Shown here piece after piece: positions 33,284 through 42,006 of a stretch of 64,000 nt of DNA (position 1 is the stretch's first letter; each line of letters opens with the position of its first letter). The stretch comes from Xanthobacteraceae bacterium (GTDB lineage Bacteria; Pseudomonadota; Alphaproteobacteria; Rhizobiales; Xanthobacteraceae). Both the position numbers and the translations under genes were made by a program. The stretch lies in the NCBI GenBank assembly GCA_028290465.1, contig JAQGJU010000027.1, positions 1 through 64,000 on the forward strand, read 5' to 3'. The notes beneath the pieces were generated by a model. It did no database searches. It was given only the letters and a program-made list of their open reading frames with translations, and was not told the origin of the DNA.

Positions 33284-33880
33284 ATGGCAAAGCAAGGGCA
33301 GGCCGGCGACTCTCCCCTGGACGTGATCCTGGGCGCCGCGAAACAGGGCGGCGCCAAGGGACCGCCGCCGGTGCATCTATGGAATCCGCCATTCTGCGGC
33401 GATCTGGACATGCGGATCGCCCAGGATGGCACTTGGCACTATCTCGGTACGCCGATCGGGCGGCCGGCGCTGGTGCGGCTGTTTGCTTCGGTGCTCAAGC
33501 GCGAGGATGGCCAATATTTTCTGGTGACGCCTGTGGAGAAAGTCGGCATCCGGGTCGAGGACGCGCCATTCGTGGCGGTCGAACTCCTCGCCGGTGACGA
33601 TGACGCGAGCATTCTGCGCTTCCGTACCAATGTCGATGACATTGTGACATGCGATGCCGAGCACGCGCTGCGCTTTGAGCCCGAGCCTGGCACCGGCGGG
33701 CTCAAGCCCTATCTGCATGTTCGCCGCGATCTGTGGGCCAAGGTGACGCGGGCGCTGTTTTACGATCTGGTCGCGCGCGGCGAGGAACGCGAGGTCGGCG
33801 GCGTGCCGATGTTCGGCGTCGCGTCGGGGACACAATTTTTTCCGATGGCCAAGGCCGATGCGCTGAAGGATTTTGCCTGA
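33284..33880 (+). CDS. DUF1285 domain protein
   Basis: A 198-residue DUF1285 protein: HLWNPPFCGDLDMRIAQDGTWHYLGTPIGRPALVRLFASVL is the family opening (shorter blocks CGDLDMRI and WHYLGTPIGR are diagnostic), followed by YFLVTPVEKVGIRVEDAPF. Known structures of the family show two small beta domains; function is unknown. Its stop overlaps the start of the Nudix gene by one base (TGATG at 33878-33882), and the pair is conserved as an operon in many Rhizobiales as far as I recall. Confidence 0.9.
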   Translation: MAKQGQAGDSPLDVILGAAKQGGAKGPPPVHLWNPPFCGDLDMRIAQDGTWHYLGTPIGRPALVRLFASVLKREDGQYFLVTPVEKVGIRVEDAPFVAVELLAGDDDASILRFRTNVDDIVTCDAEHALRFEPEPGTGGLKPYLHVRRDLWAKVTRALFYDLVARGEEREVGGVPMFGVASGTQFFPMAKADALKDFA

Positions 33881-34542
33881 TGGCCGAAGGGGTGAGCGAG
33901 TCTGTGTTGAGTGTTGACGAATTTTTCACGCGGGCGCGCCAGCGGCTCGATCTCGATGTGCCGGCCGCGCTGACCGATCCGAACGTCACGCCCAAACGGG
34001 GAGACCACGATCTCGATCCGGTGATGGCCAAGATCGCGCAGGTGCGCCCGATCCGCCCGGCCGCGGTGCTGGTCGGCGTCGTCGCGCGCGACGAGCCGAT
34101 GGTGTTGCTGACGCAGCGCTCGCAGCATTTGCCGGATCATCCGGGACAGGTGTCGTTTCCCGGCGGCAAGATCGATCCCGGCGACGCGACGCCGCTCGAT
34201 GCCGCGCTGCGCGAGGCGCACGAGGAGATCGGCCTGGAGCGCGGCCAGATCGAGCCGCTCGGCTATCTCGATCTCTACATGACCACGCTCGGTTATCGCA
34301 TCGTGCCGATCCTGGCCCGCATCGTGCCGGACTATCACCTTGAACTCAATGCGGGCGAAGTCGACGACGCGTTCGAAGTGCCGCTGGCGTTTTTGATGGA
34401 CGTCGCCAACCACAAACGCGGCTCGCGCGAATGGCAGGGCATGATGCGCACCTATTACGCGATGCCGTTCGGCGAGCGGAATATCTGGGGCGTGACGGCG
34501 GGGATTTTGAAGAACCTGCACGAGAGGGTGTGGGAGGGGTAG
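33880..34542 (+). CDS. Nudix CoA pyrophosphatase-like protein
   Basis: A 220-residue Nudix hydrolase of the NudL/CoA pyrophosphatase type. The UPF0035 signature LPDHPGQVSFPGGKIDPGD precedes a canonical Nudix box ending REAHEEIGL. This group hydrolyses coenzyme A or acyl-CoA to 3',5'-ADP and phosphopantetheine. The start is fixed by the one-base overlap with the DUF1285 gene. It is followed by a 447-base region full of palindromic repeats. Confidence 0.9.
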   Translation: MAEGVSESVLSVDEFFTRARQRLDLDVPAALTDPNVTPKRGDHDLDPVMAKIAQVRPIRPAAVLVGVVARDEPMVLLTQRSQHLPDHPGQVSFPGGKIDPGDATPLDAALREAHEEIGLERGQIEPLGYLDLYMTTLGYRIVPILARIVPDYHLELNAGEVDDAFEVPLAFLMDVANHKRGSREWQGMMRTYYAMPFGERNIWGVTAGILKNLHERVWEG

Positions 34543-34574
34543 GGCGTTGCGATGCGCGCGTTGCAGCACGAATT

Positions 34575-34719
34575 CTTCACCTCTCCCCGTTGGGGAGAGG
34601 TCGGATTGACGAGCGAAGCGAGACAATACGGGTGAGGGGATCTCGGACTATCGATAGGCGATCCCCCTCACCCGCCTCGCTTTCGCTCGGCGACCTCTCC
34701 CCAATGGGGAGAGGTGAAG
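34575..34719. repeat. CACCTCTCCCC palindromic repeat, full copy
   Basis: A long imperfect palindrome. Each half starts with CTTCACCTCTCCCC, carries the small hairpin CTCTCCCC/GGGGAGAG, then CGAGCGAA and GGGTGAGGGG; the halves face each other across about 24 bases. A single half of the same family is at 52265-52320. It follows the Nudix gene and may act as its terminator. Confidence 0.8.
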
Positions 34720-34811
34720 CAAGAGCGCTCACGCGCCACCCCGCCGCAATTCCACTTTTGCCTTCAATGCTCTAGTCTCGCGCGTGCTTGCCGGCGCCCT
34801 GTGGCGACCGG

Positions 34812-34888
34812 CTAGTCTGGTGGATTTGAAGTTCGCCCTATTGTCGCGGCAGACTCGTAGGCGAACTTCAAATCCAAAACCACACTAG
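34812..34888. repeat. GAAGTTCGC palindromic element A
   Basis: Inner arms GGATTTGAAGTTCGC (34822-34836) and its exact complement (34861-34875). Outer arms CTAGTCTGGT/ACCACACTAG match in nine of ten bases. It ends in CTAG on both sides. Related to element B 13 bases further on, which shares GAAGTTCGCC and the CTAGT ends. Confidence 0.85.
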
Positions 34889-34901
34889 AAACATTAACTT
34901 G

Positions 34902-34977
34902 CTAGTGTCCCTTTGATTCCGAAGTTCGCCCCAGAGGGTGCTGCACGATATAGCGAACTTCGGAATCGGGACACTAG
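34902..34977. repeat. GAAGTTCGC palindromic element B
   Basis: Inner arms GATTCCGAAGTTCGC (34915-34929) and exact complement (34953-34967). Outer arms CTAGTGTCCC (34902-34911) and GGGACACTAG (34968-34977) are exact, with a TTT bulge on the left. It has the same length and plan as element A but different arm sequences outside the GAAGTTCGC core. Confidence 0.87.
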
Positions 34978-34989
34978 CGGAGCTCCTCG

Positions 34990-35253
34990 ATGGCACGTCC
35001 CATTCTCACTGAACTCGGGTTGTTTCTGCTGCCGTTCGTGTTGTACGCCCTGTTCCTGTGGGCCACGAAGGCGGACATCCTGCACCCCGAATCATGGCCG
35101 ATCCGGCATGTCGCGTGGCTGACCATCGCGGCGCTGCTGCTGATGGTCGGCAGTTTCGTGGTGCTGGCGCAGTTCGGCGGCGAGCCGCCGGGCCAAGTGT
35201 ACGTACCGGCCCATATGGAGAATGGCCAACTCGTTCCCGGACAATATAAATGA
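34990..35253 (+). CDS. DUF6111 family small membrane protein
   Basis: An 87-residue protein with two membrane helices (ELGLFLLPFVLYALFLW, residues 8-24, and HVAWLTIAALLLMVGSFVVLA, about 39-59) and a proline-rich tail. This matches DUF6111, a short Rhizobiales family usually found before the CCA-adding enzyme gene. It overlaps that gene by four bases (ATGA, 35250-35253). Function unknown. It starts 12 bases after palindromic element B, so its promoter must lie within or before the repeats. Confidence 0.82.
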   Translation: MARPILTELGLFLLPFVLYALFLWATKADILHPESWPIRHVAWLTIAALLLMVGSFVVLAQFGGEPPGQVYVPAHMENGQLVPGQYK

Positions 35254-36509
35254 CCAGCGGTGCGACAGCCGTGCGCATCGTCCCCGATGTCTGGCCGCAC
35301 GACCGCGAACTTTCGCGGCTGATGCAATTGCTCAACCGCGACGGCGAGGAAGCCCGCGTGGTCGGCGGCGCGGTGCGCAACGCGCTGCTCGGCGAGCCGA
35401 TCGCTGACTTGGACATCGCCACCACGGCGGTGCCGGACGAGGTGATGCGGCGCGCGAAGGCCGACGGCCTCAAGGTGGTGCCGACCGGCCTGCAGCACGG
35501 CACCGTGATGGTGGTGATCGACGGCGTGCCGTTCGAGGTGACGACGCTGCGCCAGGATGTCGAGACCGATGGCCGCCACGCTAAGGTAGAATTCGCGCGC
35601 GACTGGGCCGGCGATGCGCGGCGGCGTGATTTCACCATCAATGCGCTATCGGTCGGGCCCGACGGCACGGTGTACGACTACGTCGGCGGCCTTCAAGATA
35701 TCGATACGCGCAGCGTGCGCTTCATCGGCGATCCGGCGCAGCGCATTGCCGAAGACTATCTGCGCATCCTGCGGTTCTTCCGGTTTCACGCCGCCTACGG
35801 CCATGGGCATCCGGATGCCGAAGGACTGCATGCCTGCATCGTGGCCCGCGACGGGCTCGAGCGCCTGTCGCGCGAGCGGGTGCGCGCCGAAATGCTCAAG
35901 CTGCTGACCGCTATGCACGCCACCGCGACCCTGGCCGCGATGGCCGAAGCCGGGCTGCTGGTCCGGGTGCTGGCCGGGGTGCCACTGCTCGCCAGCTTCG
36001 AGAACATGGCCAAGGTCGAGGCCGCGGTCGGCCTCAAGGCCGATCCAGTGCGCCGGCTCGGCGCGCTCGGCGTCTTCATCGCCGACGACGCCACGCGTTT
36101 GTGGCAGGTGCTGCGGCTCACTAATGCCGAGCATGAGCGTCTGGCCTCGATGGGCGAGGCGTGGTGGCGGCTGACGATCCATACGACGGAAGCCGAGGCG
36201 CGCGTATTTCTATACCGGCTCGGGCCTGAGAAATACGTCGATCGCGTGCTGCTGGCCTGGGCGCGCTCGCCGCAGGGCGCCGCCGATGCGGACTGGCACC
36301 ATCTGGCGGTGCTGCCGACGCGCTGGCCCGTGCCCTTATTCCCGCTCAAATCCGGAGATTTTGTCGCCCGGGGCGTGCCGAAAGGTCCGGCGCTCGGGGC
36401 CGCCCTGCGGGCCGCCGAGGAAGCCTGGATTGCGGCCGGTTTCCCGCAGGACTCGGCCGAACTGGCCGCGCTGGCCGACCGGACAGTGAAGGACGTCGAG
36501 GTTATTTAA
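35250..36509 (+). CDS. cca: CCA tRNA nucleotidyltransferase
   Basis: A 419-residue class II tRNA nucleotidyltransferase/poly(A) polymerase family protein that adds or repairs the 3' CCA of tRNAs. The head domain shows VVGGAVRNALLGE and the catalytic DLDIATTAVPDEV, then TLRQDVETDGRHA, DARRRDFTINAL and the RILRFFRFHA motif of the neck, which binds tRNA and selects nucleotides. The length is normal. Start overlaps the DUF6111 gene, so expression is coupled to it. Confidence 0.92.
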   Translation: MTSGATAVRIVPDVWPHDRELSRLMQLLNRDGEEARVVGGAVRNALLGEPIADLDIATTAVPDEVMRRAKADGLKVVPTGLQHGTVMVVIDGVPFEVTTLRQDVETDGRHAKVEFARDWAGDARRRDFTINALSVGPDGTVYDYVGGLQDIDTRSVRFIGDPAQRIAEDYLRILRFFRFHAAYGHGHPDAEGLHACIVARDGLERLSRERVRAEMLKLLTAMHATATLAAMAEAGLLVRVLAGVPLLASFENMAKVEAAVGLKADPVRRLGALGVFIADDATRLWQVLRLTNAEHERLASMGEAWWRLTIHTTEAEARVFLYRLGPEKYVDRVLLAWARSPQGAADADWHHLAVLPTRWPVPLFPLKSGDFVARGVPKGPALGAALRAAEEAWIAAGFPQDSAELAALADRTVKDVEVI

Positions 36510-36584
36510 GAGGTCAAATTCACGGCGCCGAAACTTCTGCGGCCTAGGTTTCAGGGCAACCGCTGCCCATAAACTGAGCTTCCG

Positions 36585-37346
36585 ATGCATGCCCTCGAAC
36601 TTCGCGGCCTGACCAAGACCTATCAGCGCCCGGCGGTCGATGCGCTCGACCTGACGGTGCGGGCCGGGGAGTTCTACGCGCTGCTCGGCCCGAACGGCGC
36701 CGGCAAGACCACGACCTTGCGCATGGTGGCCGGCCTGCTGCGGCCCGATGCCGGCGCGATCCAGATGTACGGCATCGATGCGCTGGCCGACCCGGTCGCC
36801 GCCAAGCGCATCATGGCGTGGGTGTCGGACGAGCCGATGATCTACGACAAGCTCTCGCCGTACGAATATCTCGCCTTCGTGGCCGGGCTGTGGGGCGTCG
36901 ATGCTGAACTGGCGAAACGCCGCGCCGATGAGTTGATCGGCTGGCTCGATCTCGCCCCGCAGGCGCATCAGCGCTGCGAGGGCTTCTCCAAGGGCATGCG
37001 GCAGAAGGTGGCGCTGGCCGGCGCGCTGGTGCACGACCCGAAGCTGATCATTCTCGACGAACCGCTGACCGGTCTCGACGCCGGCGCGGCCCGGCAGGTC
37101 AAGCGCGTGTTGCGCGAGCGCGTCGATGCCGGCGGCACCGTGATCATGACCACGCATATTCTCGAAGTCGCCGAGCGCATGGCCGACCGCATCGGCGTGA
37201 TCGCGTCCGGCAAACTGATCGCGGAGGGCACCCTCGACGAATTGCGCGCGCAGACCGGCGCGCAGCATACCGGCTCGACGCTGGAAGATACTTTCCTGGC
37301 GCTGGTCGCCGACGGCAGGCCTCCCGGCAGCGTGGTGGCCGCGTGA
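36585..37346 (+). CDS. ABC transporter ATP-binding protein
   Basis: A 253-residue ABC ATPase: Walker A GPNGAGKTTTLRMV, signature SKGMRQKVALAGAL (an altered LSGGQ, as in many ABC-2 exporters), Walker B LIILDEPLTGLDAG, and the H-loop in MTTHILEV. The next gene, starting at GTG inside its stop (GTGA, 37343-37346), encodes the membrane partner. Together they form an ABC-2 type exporter. Substrate unknown; no dedicated binding protein or accessory genes nearby. Confidence 0.92.
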   Translation: MHALELRGLTKTYQRPAVDALDLTVRAGEFYALLGPNGAGKTTTLRMVAGLLRPDAGAIQMYGIDALADPVAAKRIMAWVSDEPMIYDKLSPYEYLAFVAGLWGVDAELAKRRADELIGWLDLAPQAHQRCEGFSKGMRQKVALAGALVHDPKLIILDEPLTGLDAGAARQVKRVLRERVDAGGTVIMTTHILEVAERMADRIGVIASGKLIAEGTLDELRAQTGAQHTGSTLEDTFLALVADGRPPGSVVAA

Positions 37347-38875
37347 GCGCGTCCGGCTTCGCGTCCGGCTCGCTGCCGTGGTTCGCGGCCCATGAACTGC
37401 GTCTGGCGTGGCGCGACTTCATCTCGATGATGACCGCCGGTCGCCCCGGCCGTGGCCGGCTGGTTGCGGTCGCGCTGATCGTGCTCGCGGTGTGCATGCA
37501 TCTTGTCGCCTGGTCGATGGTGATGAACCATGGCGACGCCGGGCCGGATCTGCCAACCCTCGTGGCAGTTACCGGATGCCTTGGTCTCGCGATGTCGCTG
37601 ATGCTGTCGCAGGCGATGGAATCCGTCACGCGCGGCTTCTACGCGCGGGCCGATCTCGACTTGATCCTTTCGTCGCCGGTCGCGGCGCGCCGCGTGTTCA
37701 CGGTGAGGATCGCCGCGATGGCGTTCTCGACGCTGCTGCTGGCAGTGCTGGTCGCGTCGCCGTTCATCAATGTGCTGACGGTGCTCGGCGGTGCGCGCTG
37801 GCTCGGCGCCTACGTGGTGGTCGCGGCGGTCGGCCTGGTGGCGGCCTCATTGGCGGTCGCGCTCACCGTGGCGCTGTTTCGCGGTATCGGCCCGAAACGC
37901 ACACGTCTGGTCGCGCAGATCGTCGCGGCGGTGATCGGCGCCGGCTTCATCATCGGCCTGCAGGTCGCGGCCATCCTGTCGTCCGGGACGCTGTCGCGCC
38001 TTGATATTCTGCAATCCGAAGCGGTGCTGACACATGCGCCGGCCGCCGACAGCCTGTTGTGGTGGCCGGCCCGCGCGGTGCTGGGCGACGGCGTGGCGTT
38101 GGCCGGTGTGTTCGTCACCAGCGTCTTATTGCTCGGCGTCACGGTCGCGGTGTTCGCCGGAAAATTCGCCGACCATGCGGTGGCGGCGGCCGGCGTCGAT
38201 TTCGAGCCGTCGCGGCGGCGGCGGGACATGGCGTTCCGCGTGCTGTCGCCCAAGCGCGCGTTGCGCCGCAAGGAATGGACGCTGCTGTGGCGCGACCCAT
38301 GGCTGATGTCGCAGACCTTGATGCAACTGCTGTACCTCGCGCCTCCGGCGGTGCTGTTGTGGCGCAGCTTCGAGAATGACGCCGGCGCGCTGGTGCTGCT
38401 GGTGCCGATCCTGGTGATGGCGGCCGGACAACTCGCGGGCGGGCTCGCCTGGCTGGCGATCTCCGGCGAGGACGCGCCCGATCTGGTCGCGACCGCGCCG
38501 GTGCCGGTCGGCTGGATTCTGCGCGCCAAGATTGAAGCCGTGATGATCGCCATCGCGGCGCTGTTCGCGCCGTTCGTCGGGGTGTTGGCGGTGCTGGCGC
38601 CTTATTACGCGTTGTGCGCCGGCCTCGGCATTCTTATATCGACGGCGTCCGCGACCGCGATCCAGCTCTGGTTCCGTGTCCAGGCCAAGCGCAGCCATTT
38701 CCGCCGCCGGCAGACCTCGTCGCGCATCGCCACCTTCGCCGAGGCGTTCTCGTCGATCCTGTGGGCGGCGACCGCCGTGCTGGCGGCGGCCGGCACCGCC
38801 GTCGCGGTTGTGACAGCGGTTCTGGCGCTGGCCATTCTGGCCGGGTGCCGGGTCCTGCGACCGAGCGTTTCATAA
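37343..38875 (+). CDS. ABC-2 type transporter permease
   Basis: A 510-residue integral membrane protein with about 10-12 hydrophobic segments, for example LVAVALIVLAVCMHLVAW and ALLALAILAG-type helices at the end. A cytoplasmic stretch around residues 285-330 contains RRRRDMAFRVLSPKRALRRKEW. It starts at GTG overlapping the ATPase stop by four bases and should form the pore of the exporter encoded with it. The family is poorly characterised, and the substrate cannot be inferred. Confidence 0.85.
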   Translation: MSASGFASGSLPWFAAHELRLAWRDFISMMTAGRPGRGRLVAVALIVLAVCMHLVAWSMVMNHGDAGPDLPTLVAVTGCLGLAMSLMLSQAMESVTRGFYARADLDLILSSPVAARRVFTVRIAAMAFSTLLLAVLVASPFINVLTVLGGARWLGAYVVVAAVGLVAASLAVALTVALFRGIGPKRTRLVAQIVAAVIGAGFIIGLQVAAILSSGTLSRLDILQSEAVLTHAPAADSLLWWPARAVLGDGVALAGVFVTSVLLLGVTVAVFAGKFADHAVAAAGVDFEPSRRRRDMAFRVLSPKRALRRKEWTLLWRDPWLMSQTLMQLLYLAPPAVLLWRSFENDAGALVLLVPILVMAAGQLAGGLAWLAISGEDAPDLVATAPVPVGWILRAKIEAVMIAIAALFAPFVGVLAVLAPYYALCAGLGILISTASATAIQLWFRVQAKRSHFRRRQTSSRIATFAEAFSSILWAATAVLAAAGTAVAVVTAVLALAILAGCRVLRPSVS

Positions 38876-38921
38876 ATACCCACGACTCGCCTCCAGTTCG
38901 GGAACGAGATACGGTGAGGGA

Positions 38922-39038
38922 TAGAGCGCGTCCAGCAAAAGTGGACACCGGTTTTGCGTCCGGACGCGCTCTAAGTTGTTTAGACAGACGCGTTTTCTTC
39001 GAGTGAGGTGGGATCCCACTTCACTTGAAGAAAACGCT
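38922..39038. repeat. TAGAGCGCGTCC palindromic repeat, copy 2
   Basis: First stem arms TAGAGCGCGTCC (38922-38933) and complement (38962-38973), followed by a second stem AGCGTTTTCTTC-type around GTGGGATCCCAC. Nearly the same as 23432-23543 in the first stem and loop. It sits just before the 83-residue gene. Confidence 0.85.
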
Positions 39039-39048
39039 TTAGGCCCGC

Positions 39049-39300
39049 ATGTCCGACAGCCGCACTCCCGCCGACCTTGCCCGCCGCTCCGCGGCGCGGA
39101 TTGCCGCGCGCAAACAGGCGCGCAGTGACGGATTCCGACGCGAGACCTTCGCGCTGCCGCGGGAGGCGGCGCGCGCCAAGGCGCGGGAAATGTTCGAGCA
39201 GTTTCCGAAAGCCGCCTACATGACCGAGATCGAGTCCTGGTCTGAGCTGCCGGACGACACCATCGAGTTCACGATGCGCCGGCTGCCGACCGCGGATTGA
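39049..39300 (+). CDS. small hypothetical protein
   Basis: An 83-residue basic N-terminal helix protein (LARRSAARIAARKQARSDGFRRETF) followed by AREMFEQFPKAAYMTEIESWSELPDDTIEFTMRRLP. I do not recognise a family, but the codon use is good and the C-terminal half is well formed. It is followed closely by the TSUP gene. Its ribosome site is weak, and its start is only ten bases after a repeat. Confidence 0.6.
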   Translation: MSDSRTPADLARRSAARIAARKQARSDGFRRETFALPREAARAKAREMFEQFPKAAYMTEIESWSELPDDTIEFTMRRLPTAD

Positions 39301-39313
39301 CGCATTGGGGTCA

Positions 39314-40069
39314 ATGCACGCCGCCTTCGCCGACATCTCGCTGTGGCAACTTGTGTTGATCGCGGGCTGCGCGGTCTTTGCCTCGGTGATCGGCGGCGTC
39401 GCCGGCTATGGCACCGGCGCGCTGATGCCGCTGGTGCTGGTGCCGATCGTCGGCCCGGAGCCGGTGGTGCCGATCATCGCGATCTCGGCGCTGTTCACCA
39501 ACACCAGCCGGGTCGCGGCGTTCTATCGCGCGGTCGATTGGCGCCGCGCCGCCATCGTGCTGGCCGCGTCGATTCCGACCTGCGTGCTCGGCGCCTGGGG
39601 CTATACGCGATTGACCGGCACCGGCGCGCTGATCGTGATCGGCAGCATGATGGTGCTGAGCGTGCCGCTGCGCCGGCTGTTGAAGCGGCGCGGCTTTCAG
39701 CTTGGCGATAAAGGTCTCGCGGCCGCGTCGACCGGCTGGGGCGTGGTGGTCGGCGGCACTACGGGTGCAGGCATCATTCTGTTGTCGATGCTGATGGCGG
39801 CCGGCCTGGAAGGCGCGGCCGTAATCGCCACCGACGCCGCGATCTCGATCGCGATCGGCATCGTCAAGACCATGGTGTTCGGCATGGCGGGCGCGGTCGA
39901 CGCGAAGGTGATCGCGGTCGCGGCGCTGATCGGCATCGTGGCATTTCCGGGCGCGTTTCTGGCGAAGCTACTGGTCGAGCGGCTGCCGGTACGCCTGCAC
40001 ACCGCGTTGCTCGATGCCGTGGTGATCGCTGGCGGCGCGACCATGCTGGTTCGGGCGGCGACCGCATAG
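39314..40069 (+). CDS. TSUP (TauE/SafE) family permease
   Basis: A 251-residue membrane protein of the sulfite/sulfonate exporter TauE/SafE family with seven to eight predicted helices. The first repeat begins LVLIAGCAVFASVIGGVAGYGTGALMPLVLVPIVG and the second begins GVVVGGTTGAGIILLSMLMAAGLEG; these paired GxxxGxGxG-like openings are the family hallmark. Substrate could be sulfite, sulfoacetate or another small organic acid. The ATG at 39314 is preferred over the TTG at 39305. Confidence 0.87.
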   Translation: MHAAFADISLWQLVLIAGCAVFASVIGGVAGYGTGALMPLVLVPIVGPEPVVPIIAISALFTNTSRVAAFYRAVDWRRAAIVLAASIPTCVLGAWGYTRLTGTGALIVIGSMMVLSVPLRRLLKRRGFQLGDKGLAAASTGWGVVVGGTTGAGIILLSMLMAAGLEGAAVIATDAAISIAIGIVKTMVFGMAGAVDAKVIAVAALIGIVAFPGAFLAKLLVERLPVRLHTALLDAVVIAGGATMLVRAATA

Positions 40070-40159
40070 CGTAAACCGCATAGCGTAAAATGCGAACGAG
40101 CAGGGTGCGGGTGCACCCTGCTCGAAAAGGCATCGCGATCTAATCAGAGAAACGGACGA

Positions 40160-40396
40160 TTACGCCGCGGACTTGTTCTTGGCCGTCTCACCCGCTTCGT
40201 CCTCGTCTTCATCTTCTTCGTCGTCGAGGTCGAGATCCTCATACGTCGAGAGTGCGATGGACGGAATGGCTTCGCGGAACAGATCGCCTTCCTCACCCAT
40301 CCAGATGCACTCGATATCCTGGTCGCTCTTGCCGACCACGGTCATCGGCTGGCCGCCGGACTTCAGAAAAACAACGTCGCCTGGTTCGAATGACAT
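40160..40396 (-). CDS. DUF2158 (YodC-like) protein
   Basis: A 78-residue protein with an N-terminal beta-barrel-like domain, FEPGDVVFLKSGGQPMTVV, which matches DUF2158/YodC, and IECIWMGEEGDLF, followed by an extremely acidic tail (DLDLDDEEDEDEDEAGE). GAGGAACGCACC lies before the ATG. Function unknown. The highly charged tail suggests a partner-binding or metal-binding role. Confidence 0.82.
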   Translation of the reverse strand: MSFEPGDVVFLKSGGQPMTVVGKSDQDIECIWMGEEGDLFREAIPSIALSTYEDLDLDDEEDEDEDEAGETAKNKSAA

Positions 40397-40504
40397 GGTG
40401 CGTTCCTCAATAACGTGGGAGCCCGAAGTCCGAGCCGCGAGAGCAGGACGTAGGCGAGATTAATGACAGGCCGATCACGGCCATACCGATCATGGCCACT
40501 TCAC

Positions 40505-41425
40505 CTATGGCCATTTTACGATGGGCGGCAGCGAGGACAGGATCGAGTCGACATTGCCGCCGGTCTTCAGGCCGAAGATCGTGCCGCGGTCGTATAGCAG
40601 GTTGAACTCGACATAGCGACCGCGCCGGACCAGTTGCTCGTCGCGCTGCTGTTCTGTCCAAGGCTTGGCCAGATTGGCCCGCACCAGTTCCGGATAGATC
40701 TTCAGGAAGGCGCGGCCGACATCCTGCGTGAAGGCGAAATCCTGGTCGAAATCGCCGGAGTCCAGCCAGTCGTAGAAAATGCCGCCGATGCCGCGCGGCT
40801 CGTTGCGGTGCTTGAGAAAGAAATATTCGTCGCACCATTTCTTCAACTTGTCATAAGACGCGACGCCGGCATGGGCTTCGCAGGCGCCGCGCATCGCGGC
40901 GTGGAACGCGACCGTGTCGGGATCCTCCTGCGCGCGCCGCGCGTCGAGAACTGGCGTCAGATCGGCGCCGCCGCCGAACCACGCCTTGGTGGTGACCACG
41001 AAGCGGGTGTTCATGTGCACGGCCGGCACATTCGGGTTCCAATGATGCGCAATTATTGAGATGCCCGACGCCCAGAACCGGGGATCGTCGGCGGCGCCCG
41101 GAATGTCCTTGCGGAATTCCGGCGCGAATTCGCCATGCACCGTCGAGCAATGCACACCGACCTTTTCGAACACCCGGCCTTTCAGGATTGACATCACGCC
41201 GCCGCCACCTGGACTGCCGTTGTAATCGGTGCGCGCCCAGGGCGTGCGCTGGAACCGGCCGGGCGCGCCGTCATAAAGTGTAGCCGGCGCCTCGTCCTCG
41301 ATCTTTTCAAACGCCGCGCAGATGTCGTCGCGCAGCGCTTCGAACCAGCCGCGGGCGCGGGCCTTGCGGGCCTCCAGCGTCGCGGCATCGGGGAGCGGGG
41401 AGGCGGCTTGCGGGTGGGCGGTCAT
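40505..41425 (-). CDS. hemF: oxygen-dependent coproporphyrinogen III oxidase
   Basis: A 306-residue HemF, which oxidatively decarboxylates coproporphyrinogen III to protoporphyrinogen IX in heme synthesis. Conserved blocks: [54 protein letters not shown] and [14 protein letters not shown]. The length and every signature fit. The upstream ATG at 41425 starts the known N terminus; the longer frame to 41479 is not family-like. It sits near petABC and trmL, a common Rhizobiales neighbourhood. Confidence 0.96.
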   Translation of the reverse strand: MTAHPQAASPLPDAATLEARKARARGWFEALRDDICAAFEKIEDEAPATLYDGAPGRFQRTPWARTDYNGSPGGGGVMSILKGRVFEKVGVHCSTVHGEFAPEFRKDIPGAADDPRFWASGISIIAHHWNPNVPAVHMNTRFVVTTKAWFGGGADLTPVLDARRAQEDPDTVAFHAAMRGACEAHAGVASYDKLKKWCDEYFFLKHRNEPRGIGGIFYDWLDSGDFDQDFAFTQDVGRAFLKIYPELVRANLAKPWTEQQRDEQLVRRGRYVEFNLLYDRGTIFGLKTGGNVDSILSSLPPIVKWP

Positions 41426-41465
41426 AGAGTGACGTCTTTCACTTACATAATGGCCGGAAGGTTGT

Positions 41466-41993
41466 TCACTTCCACCCAAGCGCGCGTTTCGCTTCTGTCA
41501 GATCCTCGGCGCGGAACGGCTTGTCGCATTCGGCGTCGAACGCATGCACCCGGGCGTCGTATTCCGCCAGCTTGACCTGGTGGGCCTTGGACGCGTTCTG
41601 GAAGCGAACCGCCATGGCGTCGTAATCCATAAAGCGCTTGTGCAGCTTGGCCATGCTGTCGGCGCCGTTCTCGTTGTCGTCGGGTGCGAGCGCGGAATTT
41701 AGATCGATGCCGCGTCCCATCAGGGCGGCGGTCGCGGCCAACCGGTCGATCTCGGCGCCGTCATGGTCAAGCTGGGTGCCGGCCTTTTCCAGGCCTTGCG
41801 CACGGGTCAGGCAGGCGCCGAGGGCACTGGCGTTCAGGAAGGTCGCGCCCGGCGGCGCTGGGACCGCCGCACGAGCTTCGATCTCGCGCACAAAGGTGCG
41901 GGCGGCCTGTGCCGTGCCGGCCAGGGCAACGATCAGCACCGCCGTGCCGGCAGCCAGCAGGGGAGACTTCATGCGCAATGCCCGGTTCGTCAT
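41466..41993 (-). CDS. exported hypothetical protein
   Basis: A 175-residue protein (or 168 from the ATG at 41972) with an N-terminal signal peptide, [19 protein letters not shown] followed by TAQA cleavage, and a soluble periplasmic helical domain ([33 protein letters not shown]) with two Cys (GACLTR, DAECDK) that may form a disulfide. I do not recognise the family. It lies 13 bases after trmL. The longer frame that extends to 42452 is read out of the trmL phase and is not a real N terminus. Confidence 0.78.
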   Translation of the reverse strand: MTNRALRMKSPLLAAGTAVLIVALAGTAQAARTFVREIEARAAVPAPPGATFLNASALGACLTRAQGLEKAGTQLDHDGAEIDRLAATAALMGRGIDLNSALAPDDNENGADSMAKLHKRFMDYDAMAVRFQNASKAHQVKLAEYDARVHAFDAECDKPFRAEDLTEAKRALGWK

Positions 41994-42006
41994 GTCGACC
42001 GCCAGT

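Larger units (their letters stand above)
34543..34989. other. repeat-filled intergenic region
   Basis: No gene. About two thirds is made of three palindromic elements: 34575-34719, 34812-34888 and 34902-34977. The remainder shows no recognisable signal. Confidence 0.7.

Noticed and set aside
34543-34989. CRISPR array
   Set aside because: The repeats are palindromic pairs of differing sequence, not evenly spaced direct repeats with unique spacers.
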